A stretch of DNA of 64,000 nucleotides. It comes from CAVPKN01 sp964588495. GTDB taxonomy: Bacteria > Chlamydiota > Chlamydiia > Chlamydiales > JAAKFR01. Positions within the stretch are counted from its first letter, which is position 1. The number at the start of each line of letters is the position of its first letter. Where the stretch lies: NCBI GenBank assembly GCA_964588495.1, contig CAZPPS010000002.1:62001-126000 (forward strand), read 5' to 3'. Position numbers and translations under genes: made by a program. The notes under the pieces were generated by a model. The model saw only the letters and a program-made list of their open reading frames with translations. It was not told the origin of the DNA and ran no database searches. This document shows, piece after piece, positions 41,610-50,235 of the stretch.

Positions 41610-42969
41610 ATTCGACGTTGTAGTTATTGGATCTGGTCCTGGCGGGTATGTAGCAGCGATTCGGGCGGCCCAAAAAGGGCTCAAAGTTGTTTGCATTGAA
41701 AAGGAGAAAACCCTTGGAGGGACCTGTCTCAACGTGGGCTGTATTCCCTCAAAAGCTCTTTTGCATTCCACAGAATATTACCACAGAGCTCTTCACGGGG
41801 AAGAACATGGTATCGAATTCGACGGTTTGAAGCTTAATGTCGGCAAAATGATGGAGCGAAAAGGTAAAATCGTCTCTGGAATTACCTCAGGAGTCGCTTT
41901 TTTATTCAAAAAATACAAGGTTGCTCACATCCAAGGCGAAGCCAAACTGACCGGCCCCAATACCGTCCAGGTAGGGGACAAGGAGATTGAGGTCAAAAAT
42001 ATCATTCTAGCTACAGGCTCAGAGCCCATCCCCCTTCCCTTTCTTCCCTTTGATGAAAAATGGGTCCTCTCTTCTACGGGTGTTCTCTCTTTATCACAAG
42101 TTCCCAAAAAAATGCTCATCGTAGGAGCAGGGGTCATTGGACTGGAGCTAGGCTCTGTCTACCAACGTTTGGGGGCAGAAATTGAAGTTGTCGAACTCTT
42201 AGACCGCGTCACACCCTTGCTTGACAGGGAAATTTCCAAAAATATTCAAAATATTTTGCAAAAACAAGGCTTTCAGTTCCGCCTGAACACGAAAGTGACA
42301 GGTGGCAAAGTCGATCAAGATGGCGTAACCTTAACTCTCGACAGCGAGGAGCTCAAAGGGGATGTGGTGCTTGTTGCCATTGGCCGCAGGCCTTATTCTA
42401 AAGGGCTTGGCCTCGAAGAGATCGGCGTGCAAAAAGATAAACAGGGACGTGTGATCATTAACTCTGATTTCCGCACCTCCGTTCCTTCCATTTTCGCCAT
42501 CGGCGACCTCGTAGATGGGCCGATGCTTGCCCACAAAGCCTCAGACGAGGGGATTGCCGTTGCCGATCTGATCGCCGGAGCCACATCCAAAATCAATTAC
42601 ATGGCCATTCCCAACGTCATGTACACATGGCCAGAAGTGGCCTGCGTCGGCATGACCGAAGAGGAGGCACGCGAGGCTAACCTGGACATCCTCATCGGCA
42701 AAGTCCCGTTCAAAGTGATCGCCCGCGCCCGCTGCAGTGGCGACGAAGAAGGCTTTGTCAAAATTATCGGAGAAAAACAAAAGGGTCGCCTGATCGGTCT
42801 GCACATCATCGGCCCCAACGCCTCAGAAATGATCCAGGAAGGGAGCCTTGCCCTCGAAGCTAAGCTCACCCTCCACCAAATCGCTTTCAGCTCCCACGCC
42901 CATCCCACAAATGCCGAAGCCATCAAAGAAGCTGCTCTTGCCGCCCTCGGCCAAGCCCTCAACTTCTAA
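41602..42969 (+). CDS. lpdA: Dihydrolipoamide dehydrogenase (E3)
   Basis: FAD enzyme that reoxidises dihydrolipoamide with NAD. The 455-residue protein has the FAD motif GSGPGG at 10-15, the redox disulfide Cys42/Cys47 in GGTCLNVGCIPSK, the NAD motif GAGVIGLELGS near 178, and the C-terminal catalytic His-Glu pair in HAHPTNAE. The ATG at 41602 overlaps sucB by 8 bp; an earlier TTG adds three residues only. Having E3 in the suc operon differs from Chlamydia, where lpdA lies elsewhere. Confidence 0.95.
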   Translation: MDKFDVVVIGSGPGGYVAAIRAAQKGLKVVCIEKEKTLGGTCLNVGCIPSKALLHSTEYYHRALHGEEHGIEFDGLKLNVGKMMERKGKIVSGITSGVAFLFKKYKVAHIQGEAKLTGPNTVQVGDKEIEVKNIILATGSEPIPLPFLPFDEKWVLSSTGVLSLSQVPKKMLIVGAGVIGLELGSVYQRLGAEIEVVELLDRVTPLLDREISKNIQNILQKQGFQFRLNTKVTGGKVDQDGVTLTLDSEELKGDVVLVAIGRRPYSKGLGLEEIGVQKDKQGRVIINSDFRTSVPSIFAIGDLVDGPMLAHKASDEGIAVADLIAGATSKINYMAIPNVMYTWPEVACVGMTEEEAREANLDILIGKVPFKVIARARCSGDEEGFVKIIGEKQKGRLIGLHIIGPNASEMIQEGSLALEAKLTLHQIAFSSHAHPTNAEAIKEAALAALGQALNF

Positions 42970-42976
42970 AATTTAT

Positions 42977-43378
42977 TCAAAAATGAGTGGTTTCGCCCAT
43001 TAGGAATGGATGGGGAATGGATTTTTTAAATAAACCTGTTGTAAGTGATGGCGACTGTGCAGTGAATTCCAAGACAGGATTGGTTAACTGAAAGGCTACC
43101 TTTTTTATCCATTCTTTAGGTGAGTTTGAAAATAAATCGATTTGATCTTGAGAGATGAGGGGCGGGGTGGCGTCCCGGGTAAAAGTGATTGTAGCGTTCT
43201 CATAAGATAGATTTTGTAGATCAGGGATTATGAAAGTCATCTTTCCTAGGAGGTTGTCACGTGCCACAAAAAAATCAGCCGCCCTTTTGGTATCTATACT
43301 GCGTGAGAGCTCTTGCGCTTGGCCATGTGACAAATAGTTGGCCAGTTTGATTTTAAGGTTTAAATCATGTGATTGTCC
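42977..43378 (-). pseudogene. Truncated tandem copy of the adjacent Inc-like gene (C-terminal remnant)
   Basis: The readable frame matches the C-terminal third of the gene at 43387: LNLKIKLANYLSHGQAQEL against LNFQIKLGSYLSFGKAKEL, then ATITFTRDATPPLISQDQID against STITFTRYTTTPLIPQDQLD. The matching frame begins only a few bases after the stop of the full gene and has no start codon or transmembrane part; the only possible start inside it is a TTG at 43333. It is best read as the end of a duplicated gene whose front was lost. Confidence 0.65.
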
Positions 43379-43386
43379 ACTAAAGG

Positions 43387-44331
43387 CTAACTTTTATTAA
43401 AGCGTACTGTGGCTGTGTCGCCATCTAGGATGATCTCTTTGACAGGATCGCCTGTGTAGTGCCAAACAGGACTATTCAATTGACTAGCCACGCTTTTGAT
43501 CCAATCTGTATTGGAACTTTGCAATAGATCTAGCTGATCTTGAGGGATTAGAGGCGTTGTCGTGTAGCGGGTAAATGTGATTGTGGAGCCTTTGCTCTCG
43601 GCAGATTGTAAGTCAGGGACGGTAAAAATCGTCTTTGGGAGAATCTGGTTTGTAAAAAACTGAGCGGCTTTGTTGTCATTTATAAACGCTGCAAGCTCTT
43701 TAGCTTTTCCAAATGATAAATAGCTGCCGAGTTTGATTTGGAAATTTAATTCAGAGGCTGAAATCACCTCTGCAATGCCACAGCCTTTCTCATCAAACTT
43801 AAAAGGTGTTATAACATCTTGTACCTTGATGATGCGCTTTTCATTATTATACCAAATGGCTGCAAACATGTGATCGTCATGTGTGCTAAAATGGAAAACG
43901 GAGAGTTGGTATTCAAAAATCTGGTTCTCAACCGTCAACAAAAAGGTAAACGGTGTGGTGATAAAAGAGCACCCCTTGACAGGTGGAAGGCTTGTACCAT
44001 TTTGGGGTTTTACTTGGGCACATGTGATTTTAGCGGCGATATCTTGAAATGGAGGGGCTATTAGTTGTGGCTTGACAGAGGCAGAAGAAGCTTGTTTCAC
44101 AGGTTTCGTATCCTGCTGCTGACGAAGCCGAACGCTTGCTACTAAAACGCCAATCAGAAGAGAAGAAGCTGCCCCTGCGCCTGCGATATAGTAGGTAAAG
44201 TGGGGGGCTAAATTTAAGTGTGTCACCACAACAAGCGAAACCAAAATCGCAACAGCTGCGAGTCCAGAAACGGCTGCACTCATCGCTGTGCGTGCATCGA
44301 ATTTAGGTGAAAACTCAAGACTAATAGCCAT
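43387..44331 (-). CDS. Inc-like membrane protein of unknown function
   Basis: A 314-residue protein with two N-terminal hydrophobic helices (about 17-37 and 46-68) separated by a short NLAPHF loop, the bilobed pattern of inclusion-membrane proteins. The remaining ~240 residues are soluble and contain a TITFTRYTTTPLIPQDQLDL unit that recurs in the remnant next door. No signal peptide. The ATG at 44331 has GGGGAT upstream; an earlier in-frame codon is less likely. Family unknown to me. Confidence 0.7.
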   Translation of the reverse strand: MAISLEFSPKFDARTAMSAAVSGLAAVAILVSLVVVTHLNLAPHFTYYIAGAGAASSLLIGVLVASVRLRQQQDTKPVKQASSASVKPQLIAPPFQDIAAKITCAQVKPQNGTSLPPVKGCSFITTPFTFLLTVENQIFEYQLSVFHFSTHDDHMFAAIWYNNEKRIIKVQDVITPFKFDEKGCGIAEVISASELNFQIKLGSYLSFGKAKELAAFINDNKAAQFFTNQILPKTIFTVPDLQSAESKGSTITFTRYTTTPLIPQDQLDLLQSSNTDWIKSVASQLNSPVWHYTGDPVKEIILDGDTATVRFNKS

Positions 44332-44393
44332 ATATCCCCAATAATTAGGGCAATTATACCACAATTTTATTAAATGGGTATTAAGGCGGTTAT

Positions 44394-44960
44394 TTAGTAG
44401 CCTTGGGAGGTGCCGCAGCCGCAGGAGGACTTCACGTTGGGGTTGGAGATTTTGAAGCCTGCCCCTTGAAGGCCGTCGACATAGTCGATCACGCAGCCCA
44501 GAAGTCTGCCGAGCATCCCTTTTTTGATGTGGATTTCGAGCCCTTCGCAGGTAAAGACCGCATCATCGGGTTCTGCTTTCTCAGAGAAGTCGAGCAAGTA
44601 TTGGAAACCGCCGCAGCCGCCCGCCATATCGCCGAAACGGAGAGCGTAATTTTCATTTCCCTCTTCTTTGGCAAATTCACGGAATTTTTTAGCGGCACGG
44701 GCTGTGACTGTGATGGTGTTGAGATCGATCTCTTCAGCTAAGATGGCGTTGAGCTGATCAACAAGCTTATTGATGGCGATTTGGTCCATGCCGTGTCCCA
44801 TCATGCCAGCTTCCAGAGTTTCCCAAGTGGCAGCACTGCAGCTTGAACAATGGAGTCCTGCATTTGTCATTGCTTGTGCAAGACGTTGGCTTTTATGGGG
44901 AAAAGTAGAGAAAATGTCCCCGATTGTCATGCCTGGTGTAATTTTTTCTTGTGTTGCCAT
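44394..44960 (-). CDS. DUF1858 - IscA/HesB fusion protein
   Basis: A 188-residue protein with two parts. Residues 1-75 match the DUF1858 redox-disulfide domain: TIGDIFSTFPHKSQRLAQAM followed by AGLHCSSCSAATWETLE with the CSSC pair. Residues 82-188 are an A-type Fe-S carrier: ITVTARAAKKFREFA, GGCGGFQYLLDF, and the C-terminal SCGCG cysteines. The carrier would deliver Fe-S clusters; the front domain may supply reducing power. It is 14 bp downstream of the ferredoxin gene on the same strand. Confidence 0.86.
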   Translation of the reverse strand: MATQEKITPGMTIGDIFSTFPHKSQRLAQAMTNAGLHCSSCSAATWETLEAGMMGHGMDQIAINKLVDQLNAILAEEIDLNTITVTARAAKKFREFAKEEGNENYALRFGDMAGGCGGFQYLLDFSEKAEPDDAVFTCEGLEIHIKKGMLGRLLGCVIDYVDGLQGAGFKISNPNVKSSCGCGTSQGY

Positions 44961-44974
44961 TGAAATCCTATAAT

Positions 44975-45241
44975 TTAAAATGAAATTTTTACGCAGCCGC
45001 CCTTAAGCTTACATTGGCAGGCGAGCCGTTCACTCTCCATGTCACCCAAAAAGTCTTCTTCTTCCTGAGTAAAGGGGGATAGATTTTCCATGCCCTCTTT
45101 CACTTCGATCACGCATGTGCCGCAAACGCCTTCTGTACAGGCAAATGGAACACCCGCTTCTTCACAAACTTCAGCAATCGGCGCGCCCTCTTCGAGCTCA
45201 AATTCTTCGCCGCTATCTTCAATTACAAGCTTTCCCATCAA
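44975..45241 (-). CDS. 2Fe-2S ferredoxin
   Basis: An 88-residue plant/adrenodoxin-fold ferredoxin. Cluster ligands are in FACTEGVCGTC (Cys-x4-Cys-x2-Cys) and the distal ERLACQC. The surrounding EVCEEAGVPFA and GMENLSPFTQEEEDFLGDME segments are typical of small electron-transfer ferredoxins. A ferredoxin also precedes flhA in Chlamydia. The A-type carrier gene lies directly downstream. Confidence 0.93.
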   Translation of the reverse strand: MMGKLVIEDSGEEFELEEGAPIAEVCEEAGVPFACTEGVCGTCVIEVKEGMENLSPFTQEEEDFLGDMESERLACQCKLKGGCVKISF

Positions 45242-45287
45242 ATACCTTAAGTTTTCAAAGTGGAGATGAAATTATGCGTGAAGGGAA

Positions 45288-45316
45288 AATAAAAAGCGAG
45301 CCAAATGGCTCGCTTG
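45288..45316 (-). terminator. Intrinsic terminator of tRNA-Pro
   Basis: Read on the minus strand, AAGCGAGCC and GGCTCGCTT form a 9-bp stem around ATTT a few bases after the tRNA, followed by a T-rich tail (TTTATTTT). Confidence 0.8.
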
Positions 45317-45320
45317 ATTT

Positions 45321-45395
45321 TCGGAGTAGAGGGATTCGAACCCCCGACCTACTGCTCCCAAAGCAGCCGCGCTAGCCAAACTGCGCTATACTCCG
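45321..45395 (-). tRNA. tRNA-Pro (anticodon TGG)
   Basis: The cloverleaf folds by eye: acceptor CGGAGTA with TACTCCG plus discriminator A, D-arm GCGCAGTTTGGCTAGCGC, anticodon loop CTTTGGGAG giving TGG, and T-arm GGGGGTTCGAATCCC. The CCA end is not encoded. Read on the minus strand, with a terminator straight after. Confidence 0.95.
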
Positions 45396-45464
45396 TTTAA
45401 ACTTCCACTATACGAAGAGATGAATTTTCTGTATTCTGAAAAAAAAACTAAGGTGGCGAGGTAA

Positions 45465-45556
45465 ATTCAACACAAAGACACAAAGGCGCAAAGACACAAA
45501 GAGATATGATATTTTTTTTCTTTGTGTCTTTGTATCTTCGTGTCTTTGTGTTGAAT
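45465..45556. repeat. CACAAAGAC inverted repeat without cargo
   Basis: ATTCAACACAAAGACACAAA at 45465 faces TCTTTGTGTTGAAT ending at 45556; a few AT-rich bases separate the two arms. It equals the ends of the GxxExxY element at 36620 with no gene between them. The flhB gene starts 8 bases after it, so its promoter probably lies inside or beyond the repeat. Confidence 0.8.
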
Positions 45557-45563
45557 CCGTTAT

Positions 45564-46211
45564 ATGAGTGAAAAGACTGAGAGACCATCGGCGCGGAAGC
45601 TTAAAAAGGCACGAGAGGAGGGAAATGTCCCCCAATCTAGCGAGCTTGCCTCTGCGTTGATTTTTCTGGGAGCGCTGAGTCTACTTTGGGCTTTTGGGCC
45701 CAAGCTCGGGAAGGGTCTGAAAGCTCTTTTTGTGACTCTTTTCTCCACATTGAATGACCCACAGATCGAAAACCTAGGCCCGCCAATTCTTTCCCCTCTT
45801 TTGTTTATTTTGGGAGGGGTTTTTGTCATCGCGATTTTGGCGCATCTTTTGCAAACGGGGTGGATTTGGAGTTGGCCTAAATCCTCTAAAGGTAAAGGGG
45901 AGTCACGCTGGGTTATTTTGCCTCTAAAAGTGGCTGTGATTGCCTTCATAGGCTATTTTGAACTCAATATTTCTCAGAATGCGCAGATGCTTTTGGAATC
46001 GGCAGCTGGTAAAGTCGATTTTTTGCTCAAAACGCTCTTTTTTCTCCTCGTCAAGATCGGTATTGCCCTTCTTGTGCTCGGAATTTTGGATTATTTTTAT
46101 CAAAAATGGAAATATGACAAACAAATGCATATGACTAAGCAAGAGCTCAAAGAGGAACAAAGAGAGACAGAAGGGGATCGCAAGACTAAAATCCAAATGA
46201 GGCAGAGATAG
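45564..46211 (+). CDS. flhB: Truncated flagellar export protein FlhB (membrane domain only)
   Basis: A 215-residue protein opening with EKTERPSARKLKKAREEGNV, the FlhB/YscU N-terminal signature, followed by four transmembrane helices. It continues into the linker KQELKEEQRETEGDRKTK and stops exactly where the cytoplasmic autocleaved domain with its NPTH site would begin; intact FlhB has about 350-380 residues. No missing half is readable downstream, as flhA begins 36 bp later. It could still serve as an export-gate subunit with a separate C-terminal protein, or be non-functional. Confidence 0.82.
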   Translation: MSEKTERPSARKLKKAREEGNVPQSSELASALIFLGALSLLWAFGPKLGKGLKALFVTLFSTLNDPQIENLGPPILSPLLFILGGVFVIAILAHLLQTGWIWSWPKSSKGKGESRWVILPLKVAVIAFIGYFELNISQNAQMLLESAAGKVDFLLKTLFFLLVKIGIALLVLGILDYFYQKWKYDKQMHMTKQELKEEQRETEGDRKTKIQMRQR

Positions 46212-46247
46212 ACAAAAAATAATTTCACTTCTAATTTGTGTTTTACA

Positions 46248-48098
46248 ATGCAAGGAGAGTGGAAAAACCGTTTTCGTCAATTAAGCCATCATACCGATGC
46301 CGTCTTAGGGCTTGGGTGTGTCGGCTTGGTATTGCTGCTGATACTGCCGCTTCCGCCGCTATTTTTAGATATTTTTCTCTGCATCAGCATCGTTTTTTCT
46401 GTCATGGCCCTGCTGTTGACCCTTTATGTGGAAAACGCATTGGAATTCAATGCTTTCCCCTCGGTTTTATTATTTTTAACTCTCTTTAGGCTGGGCTTAA
46501 ATATTGCCTCCACGCGGATGATTTTAACGGATGCGGAGGCAGGCGATATCATCGACACTTTCGGCTCATTCGTGATCCGGGACAACATTTTTGTGGGTCT
46601 CATTTTGTTTGCCCTTTTGACGATCATTAATTTCTTTGTGGTGACAAAAGGTGCCGGAAGAATTGCGGAGGTAGCTGCCCGTTTTACTCTGGAAGCCCTT
46701 CCTGGAAAACAACTCTCTATTGATAGCGAGCTCTCAGCAGGTCTGATTTCCCAAGTGCAGGCCAAAGAAGAGCGGAAAAATTTGACTCTGGAAGCCGATT
46801 TTTACGGGGCGATGGATGGGGCCTCAAAGTTTGTTAAAGGCGATGCCGTTGCCGGGCTCATCATTACAATTGTCAATCTGATCGGCGGGCTGATTATGGG
46901 AGTTGCGATCAAAGGTTTAGACTTTAAAAACTGTTGGGTGACTATTTCACGTCTCACGATTGGAGATGGGCTCGTTGCACAAATTCCGGCTCTTTTAGTT
47001 TCGGTGGGCTCTGCCATGATGATTACAAGAGCTTCTTCGGGCGCTCTTGGAAAAACGATTCCAAAGCAGTTCTTGCATCAACCCAAAGTCTTAACGCTAA
47101 CTGCACTTCTGATGCTCATGATCAGTTTTATACCCGGAATGCCCCTTTTTGTGACGATTCCATTGAGTCTTGTCCTTTTTGCCGCAGGATTTTTCAAGGG
47201 CAAAAAAAAGTTAAAAGAGACCATACAAACTCAAGAGAGGCCAGAATGTTCTTTTTTGGTTCCTTCTGTCGAAGTGCAGCTCGGTTTTCAGGCAGTTATC
47301 TACGCTGAGCCCCTCCATGACAAAGTTAAAGAGATTCGAGAGAAAATCTTGCACCATTTAGGGATCAATATCCCCTCTGTTCATATTTCAGATCACAGCG
47401 AGCTCTCTCCGACAGGCTGGGCAATTCGCATTCGCGGGGTCCGGGTGATCAGCGGACGTGATAATGAGCTGAATTTCATTGCCGACAGGATGCGTGAGGC
47501 CATCGAAAACAATGCCCATGAATTGATCAACCGACAAGATGTGGCCCGTATGCTTCAAAGCGCCAAAACCTATGATAGCGCAGTTGTCGACGAGCTTTAT
47601 CCCAAAAAGTTGGCCCTTGGTCAGATCCTAAAAGTGCTTCAAAGCTTGCTGAGAGAGAGTGTTCCCATTCGGGATTTTGTCACGATTCTTGAAATTTTAG
47701 CAGACCATGCCTCGGGTGAAAAAAGCAATATCGAAGAGCTTGTGGAGCATGTGCGGCAAGGGCTGTCGGGCAAAATTTCAGAGGAATTTTTCGGCAAAAC
47801 ACGGCGGGCCCATGTCATTACCATCGATCCCAAAGTGGAGCAGACTTTGACCGCTTCCAAAGGGGTTTTGCGGCCTAAAGTGGTTGATCAGATTGCCCAA
47901 AAGTTGCTCGGCCTTTCTGAGAAAGGGAAGAAAAAAGGAGTGACTCCTGTTGTTTTGACAACAGCTGCGACGCGGGGCCAGCTCAAAAAGCTCATAGAAA
48001 AGCAGCTTCCCGATCTACCTGTCCTTTCCTACAAGGAAGTGGCTCATGATGTGGAGCTATCATCGCTTGGCGAAGTGTCTAACGAGGTTCTCATATAA
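46248..48098 (+). CDS. flhA: Flagellar export gate protein FlhA
   Basis: A 616-residue FHIPEP-family protein. The N-terminal third has eight hydrophobic helices; the family signature RITEVAARFTLEALPGKQ appears as RIAEVAARFTLEALPGKQ near residue 140. The cytoplasmic domain runs from about 325 to the end (LSPTGWAIRIRGVRV, then LTTAATRGQLKKLIE). In Chlamydia this flagellar-type paralog exists beside the virulence-type SctV. The ATG at 46248 is preferred over an upstream TTG. The stop overlaps the flhF start by one base (TAATG). Confidence 0.93.
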   Translation: MQGEWKNRFRQLSHHTDAVLGLGCVGLVLLLILPLPPLFLDIFLCISIVFSVMALLLTLYVENALEFNAFPSVLLFLTLFRLGLNIASTRMILTDAEAGDIIDTFGSFVIRDNIFVGLILFALLTIINFFVVTKGAGRIAEVAARFTLEALPGKQLSIDSELSAGLISQVQAKEERKNLTLEADFYGAMDGASKFVKGDAVAGLIITIVNLIGGLIMGVAIKGLDFKNCWVTISRLTIGDGLVAQIPALLVSVGSAMMITRASSGALGKTIPKQFLHQPKVLTLTALLMLMISFIPGMPLFVTIPLSLVLFAAGFFKGKKKLKETIQTQERPECSFLVPSVEVQLGFQAVIYAEPLHDKVKEIREKILHHLGINIPSVHISDHSELSPTGWAIRIRGVRVISGRDNELNFIADRMREAIENNAHELINRQDVARMLQSAKTYDSAVVDELYPKKLALGQILKVLQSLLRESVPIRDFVTILEILADHASGEKSNIEELVEHVRQGLSGKISEEFFGKTRRAHVITIDPKVEQTLTASKGVLRPKVVDQIAQKLLGLSEKGKKKGVTPVVLTTAATRGQLKKLIEKQLPDLPVLSYKEVAHDVELSSLGEVSNEVLI

Positions 48099-48910
48099 TG
48101 TCTTTAAAACGTAACAATGTCTCAGAGATTAAGCGTCTTGTGCATGAAAGAAAAGAAGCGAGCTCCCTTCTTTTGCGTTTTTTGATCGCTAAAGGGATTT
48201 CTCCCTCAGTTGCCGAAGAAATCATGGCATTTCAAACGGCTGAGGGAAAAACGGTGGGGAATATCAAAGACATTGTGGCCTCAAAACTGCGTGTGGCAGG
48301 CGATCTTAACTTTGCCAAGCCCCAAAGGCTTCTCTTTGTGGGGCCAACGGGGGTTGGAAAGACGGCTGTCATCCAAAAACTCGCCCTTTATTATGCGCAG
48401 CTACAAAAAAAAGTCGCTGTGATGAGCCTAGATGGGTCTAAAAAAGAACATTTGAAAGGTTGGGCAGACGCAAACGGGATCCCACTTACCGAGACTAATG
48501 AAAGTAAATATGATCTCATTCTGATTGACACAGAAGGGTGTAATTATTATCTACAGGGAAGGGTAGAGGCTTTAGGGGAACAAATTGGAGCCATCAATGA
48601 GGACTTTGAAATTGTCCTCACGCTCAGCGCGGCTGCAAAAGAGGTCGATCTTTACGGGGCCGTGCACCAATTTTCTATTTTGAGTCCCAAAACCGTTGCG
48701 TTTACAAAGCTCGATGAAACCCTTTCATCGGGAGTTTTGCTAAATGTGTGTGCAAAATCTGACTTGCCCATCCGTTATATTGCTCACGGATTTCCGCTAC
48801 CAGGAGTGGTTCAAGTAGCAGATCCACAGGAAATTACACATAAAATCCTGACAGAATTTAATAAAAAAGAGTTTCAACTCTTAAGACAAATGACTCTCGC
48901 AATAAATTGA
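48098..48910 (+). CDS. flhF: FlhF-like SRP-family GTPase
   Basis: A 270-residue NG-domain GTPase. An N-domain helix bundle (residues 1-72) precedes the P-loop GPTGVGKT at 82-89; later motifs are DLILIDTEG (G3-like), TKLDE (G4) and the closing loop around PLPG. FlhF places and numbers polar flagella. Flagellar FlhF usually has a basic N-terminal extension of over 100 residues, which is missing here. It lies between flhA and the sigma-28 gene, as in flagellated bacteria. Confidence 0.86.
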   Translation: MSLKRNNVSEIKRLVHERKEASSLLLRFLIAKGISPSVAEEIMAFQTAEGKTVGNIKDIVASKLRVAGDLNFAKPQRLLFVGPTGVGKTAVIQKLALYYAQLQKKVAVMSLDGSKKEHLKGWADANGIPLTETNESKYDLILIDTEGCNYYLQGRVEALGEQIGAINEDFEIVLTLSAAAKEVDLYGAVHQFSILSPKTVAFTKLDETLSSGVLLNVCAKSDLPIRYIAHGFPLPGVVQVADPQEITHKILTEFNKKEFQLLRQMTLAIN

Positions 48911-48947
48911 GATCTGCTACGATTAAAATAATGATTAATAATTATGG

Positions 48948-49733
48948 ATGTACGTGTCTGACGAGAACAAGGAAGCCCTAAAAGAGCTGTGGCAGAGGTA
49001 TTTTGCCAGCGGCAAGCTTGAATTTCGGGATGAAATCATCGAGAAAAGTCTCTTCCTTGTCAAATATGTCGTAGGACGATTGGGTAATGCGCTTCCTGCC
49101 CATGTCAAACTGGACGATCTTTATTCCTCCGGCCTTACAGGGCTTATGAAGGCTGTGGAAAAATATGACCCTTCAAAAAATAGTAAGTTTGAAAGCTACG
49201 CCATTCTTCTGATCAAAGGGGCAATCATCGATGAGCTCCGAGAACTCGACTGGATACCGCGTAGCGTGCACCAGAAAACCAATTTGATTGCGACAGCTCA
49301 AGAGAAACTGCAGCAAAAATTGGGAAGAGAGCCGAACGATCAGGAACTTTCGAATCATTTGGGGATTACGCAAGAAGAGTTATGCGAGCTTTTAGATAGA
49401 ATCCGGCCCGCAATTTTAATTTCCCTAAACGGGGAGGCTTCGCCGAATGATGAGGAAAATGCCCCCCTTTCAGAGCGTATTCCAGACACAAAAGTGCTGA
49501 CAAGTTTTGAAGCCGCCGATCGCAAAGAGTGTGCCCATTTGCTTGAAACGGCAATCGGTGACCTTCCCGAGCAGGAGCAGAAAGTTTTGACCCTTTATTA
49601 CTATGAAGGATTGATGCTGAAAGAGATCGGGAAGGTGATGGGTGTGAGCGAATCGCGTGTGTCGCAGATCCACACAAAAGCGCTTCTCAAGCTGCGCGGC
49701 CACTTAAAGCTTGTCGAACATGAATTAATCTGA
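48948..49733 (+). CDS. fliA: RNA polymerase sigma-28 factor (FliA/WhiG type)
   Basis: A 261-residue sigma-70-family factor without region 1.1. Region 2 covers about 30-95 (DDLYSSGLTGLMKAVEKYDP, then LRELDWIPRSVHQK), region 3 about 105-150 (LGREPNDQELSNHLGI), and region 4 the C-terminal helix-turn-helix (LKEIGKVMGVSESRVSQIHT). In Chlamydia this factor drives late genes including hctB; the hctB promoter in this window fits it. The gene ends the flhB-flhA-flhF-fliA run; the gap to flhF is 37 bp. Confidence 0.93.
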   Translation: MYVSDENKEALKELWQRYFASGKLEFRDEIIEKSLFLVKYVVGRLGNALPAHVKLDDLYSSGLTGLMKAVEKYDPSKNSKFESYAILLIKGAIIDELRELDWIPRSVHQKTNLIATAQEKLQQKLGREPNDQELSNHLGITQEELCELLDRIRPAILISLNGEASPNDEENAPLSERIPDTKVLTSFEAADRKECAHLLETAIGDLPEQEQKVLTLYYYEGLMLKEIGKVMGVSESRVSQIHTKALLKLRGHLKLVEHELI

Positions 49734-49740
49734 ATTTGGG

Positions 49741-50235
49741 CTATCTAATCGGCATTGCCACATAGAAACTCAGAGCATTACCACCCGGATTGCGCTTTCC
49801 AATGGAAGCATTCGAGAGGTGGTAGATCTGCACGCCACAACGGGCACAATTGTCGAACTGGTAGGCAATGTCTAAACAGGAACGAAATTCCAGCGGAAAT
49901 CCGAGATCTCTTCCTTTTCCTTTAAAGTAAATGCCTGGCGAAAAGCTGGGGACAACGATCAGCCTGCCAAAGGGATTGAGCTCAAAACCAAGTCCTACGC
50001 CCACATAAAAAGCGCAAAACTTAGGGGCCAGCATGATGACTTGCGGCCTGATGGTTTTGTAGATGTAGCGTCCAAACCGGTATTCAAGTTGTGCCAGCGG
50101 CCCAGAATACCGCTTCGCATCCCAATAGCCCCCACCAACTGCCACAAGGGGGGGAGGAGGACACTTGCTACCTATGAGAGGAGTTGTCACACAAAGAAAG
50201 AATAGAGCAATACGTAGAAACATAAATCTCAACAT
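49741..50235 (-). CDS. PagL-like lipid A 3-O-deacylase (acyloxyacyl hydrolase)
   Basis: A 164-residue outer-membrane protein with a signal peptide (about residues 1-22). The C-terminal part contains the PagL pattern IYHLSNASIGKRNPGGNALS, in which the His-x-Ser pair forms the active site. The preceding VPSFSPGIYFKGKGRDLG is the usual strand ahead of it. PagL removes the 3-O acyl chain from lipid A. It overlaps the end of the dap operon by 7 bp (start of this gene inside the dapL end), and may be expressed with it. Confidence 0.8.
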   Translation of the reverse strand: MLRFMFLRIALFFLCVTTPLIGSKCPPPPLVAVGGGYWDAKRYSGPLAQLEYRFGRYIYKTIRPQVIMLAPKFCAFYVGVGLGFELNPFGRLIVVPSFSPGIYFKGKGRDLGFPLEFRSCLDIAYQFDNCARCGVQIYHLSNASIGKRNPGGNALSFYVAMPIR

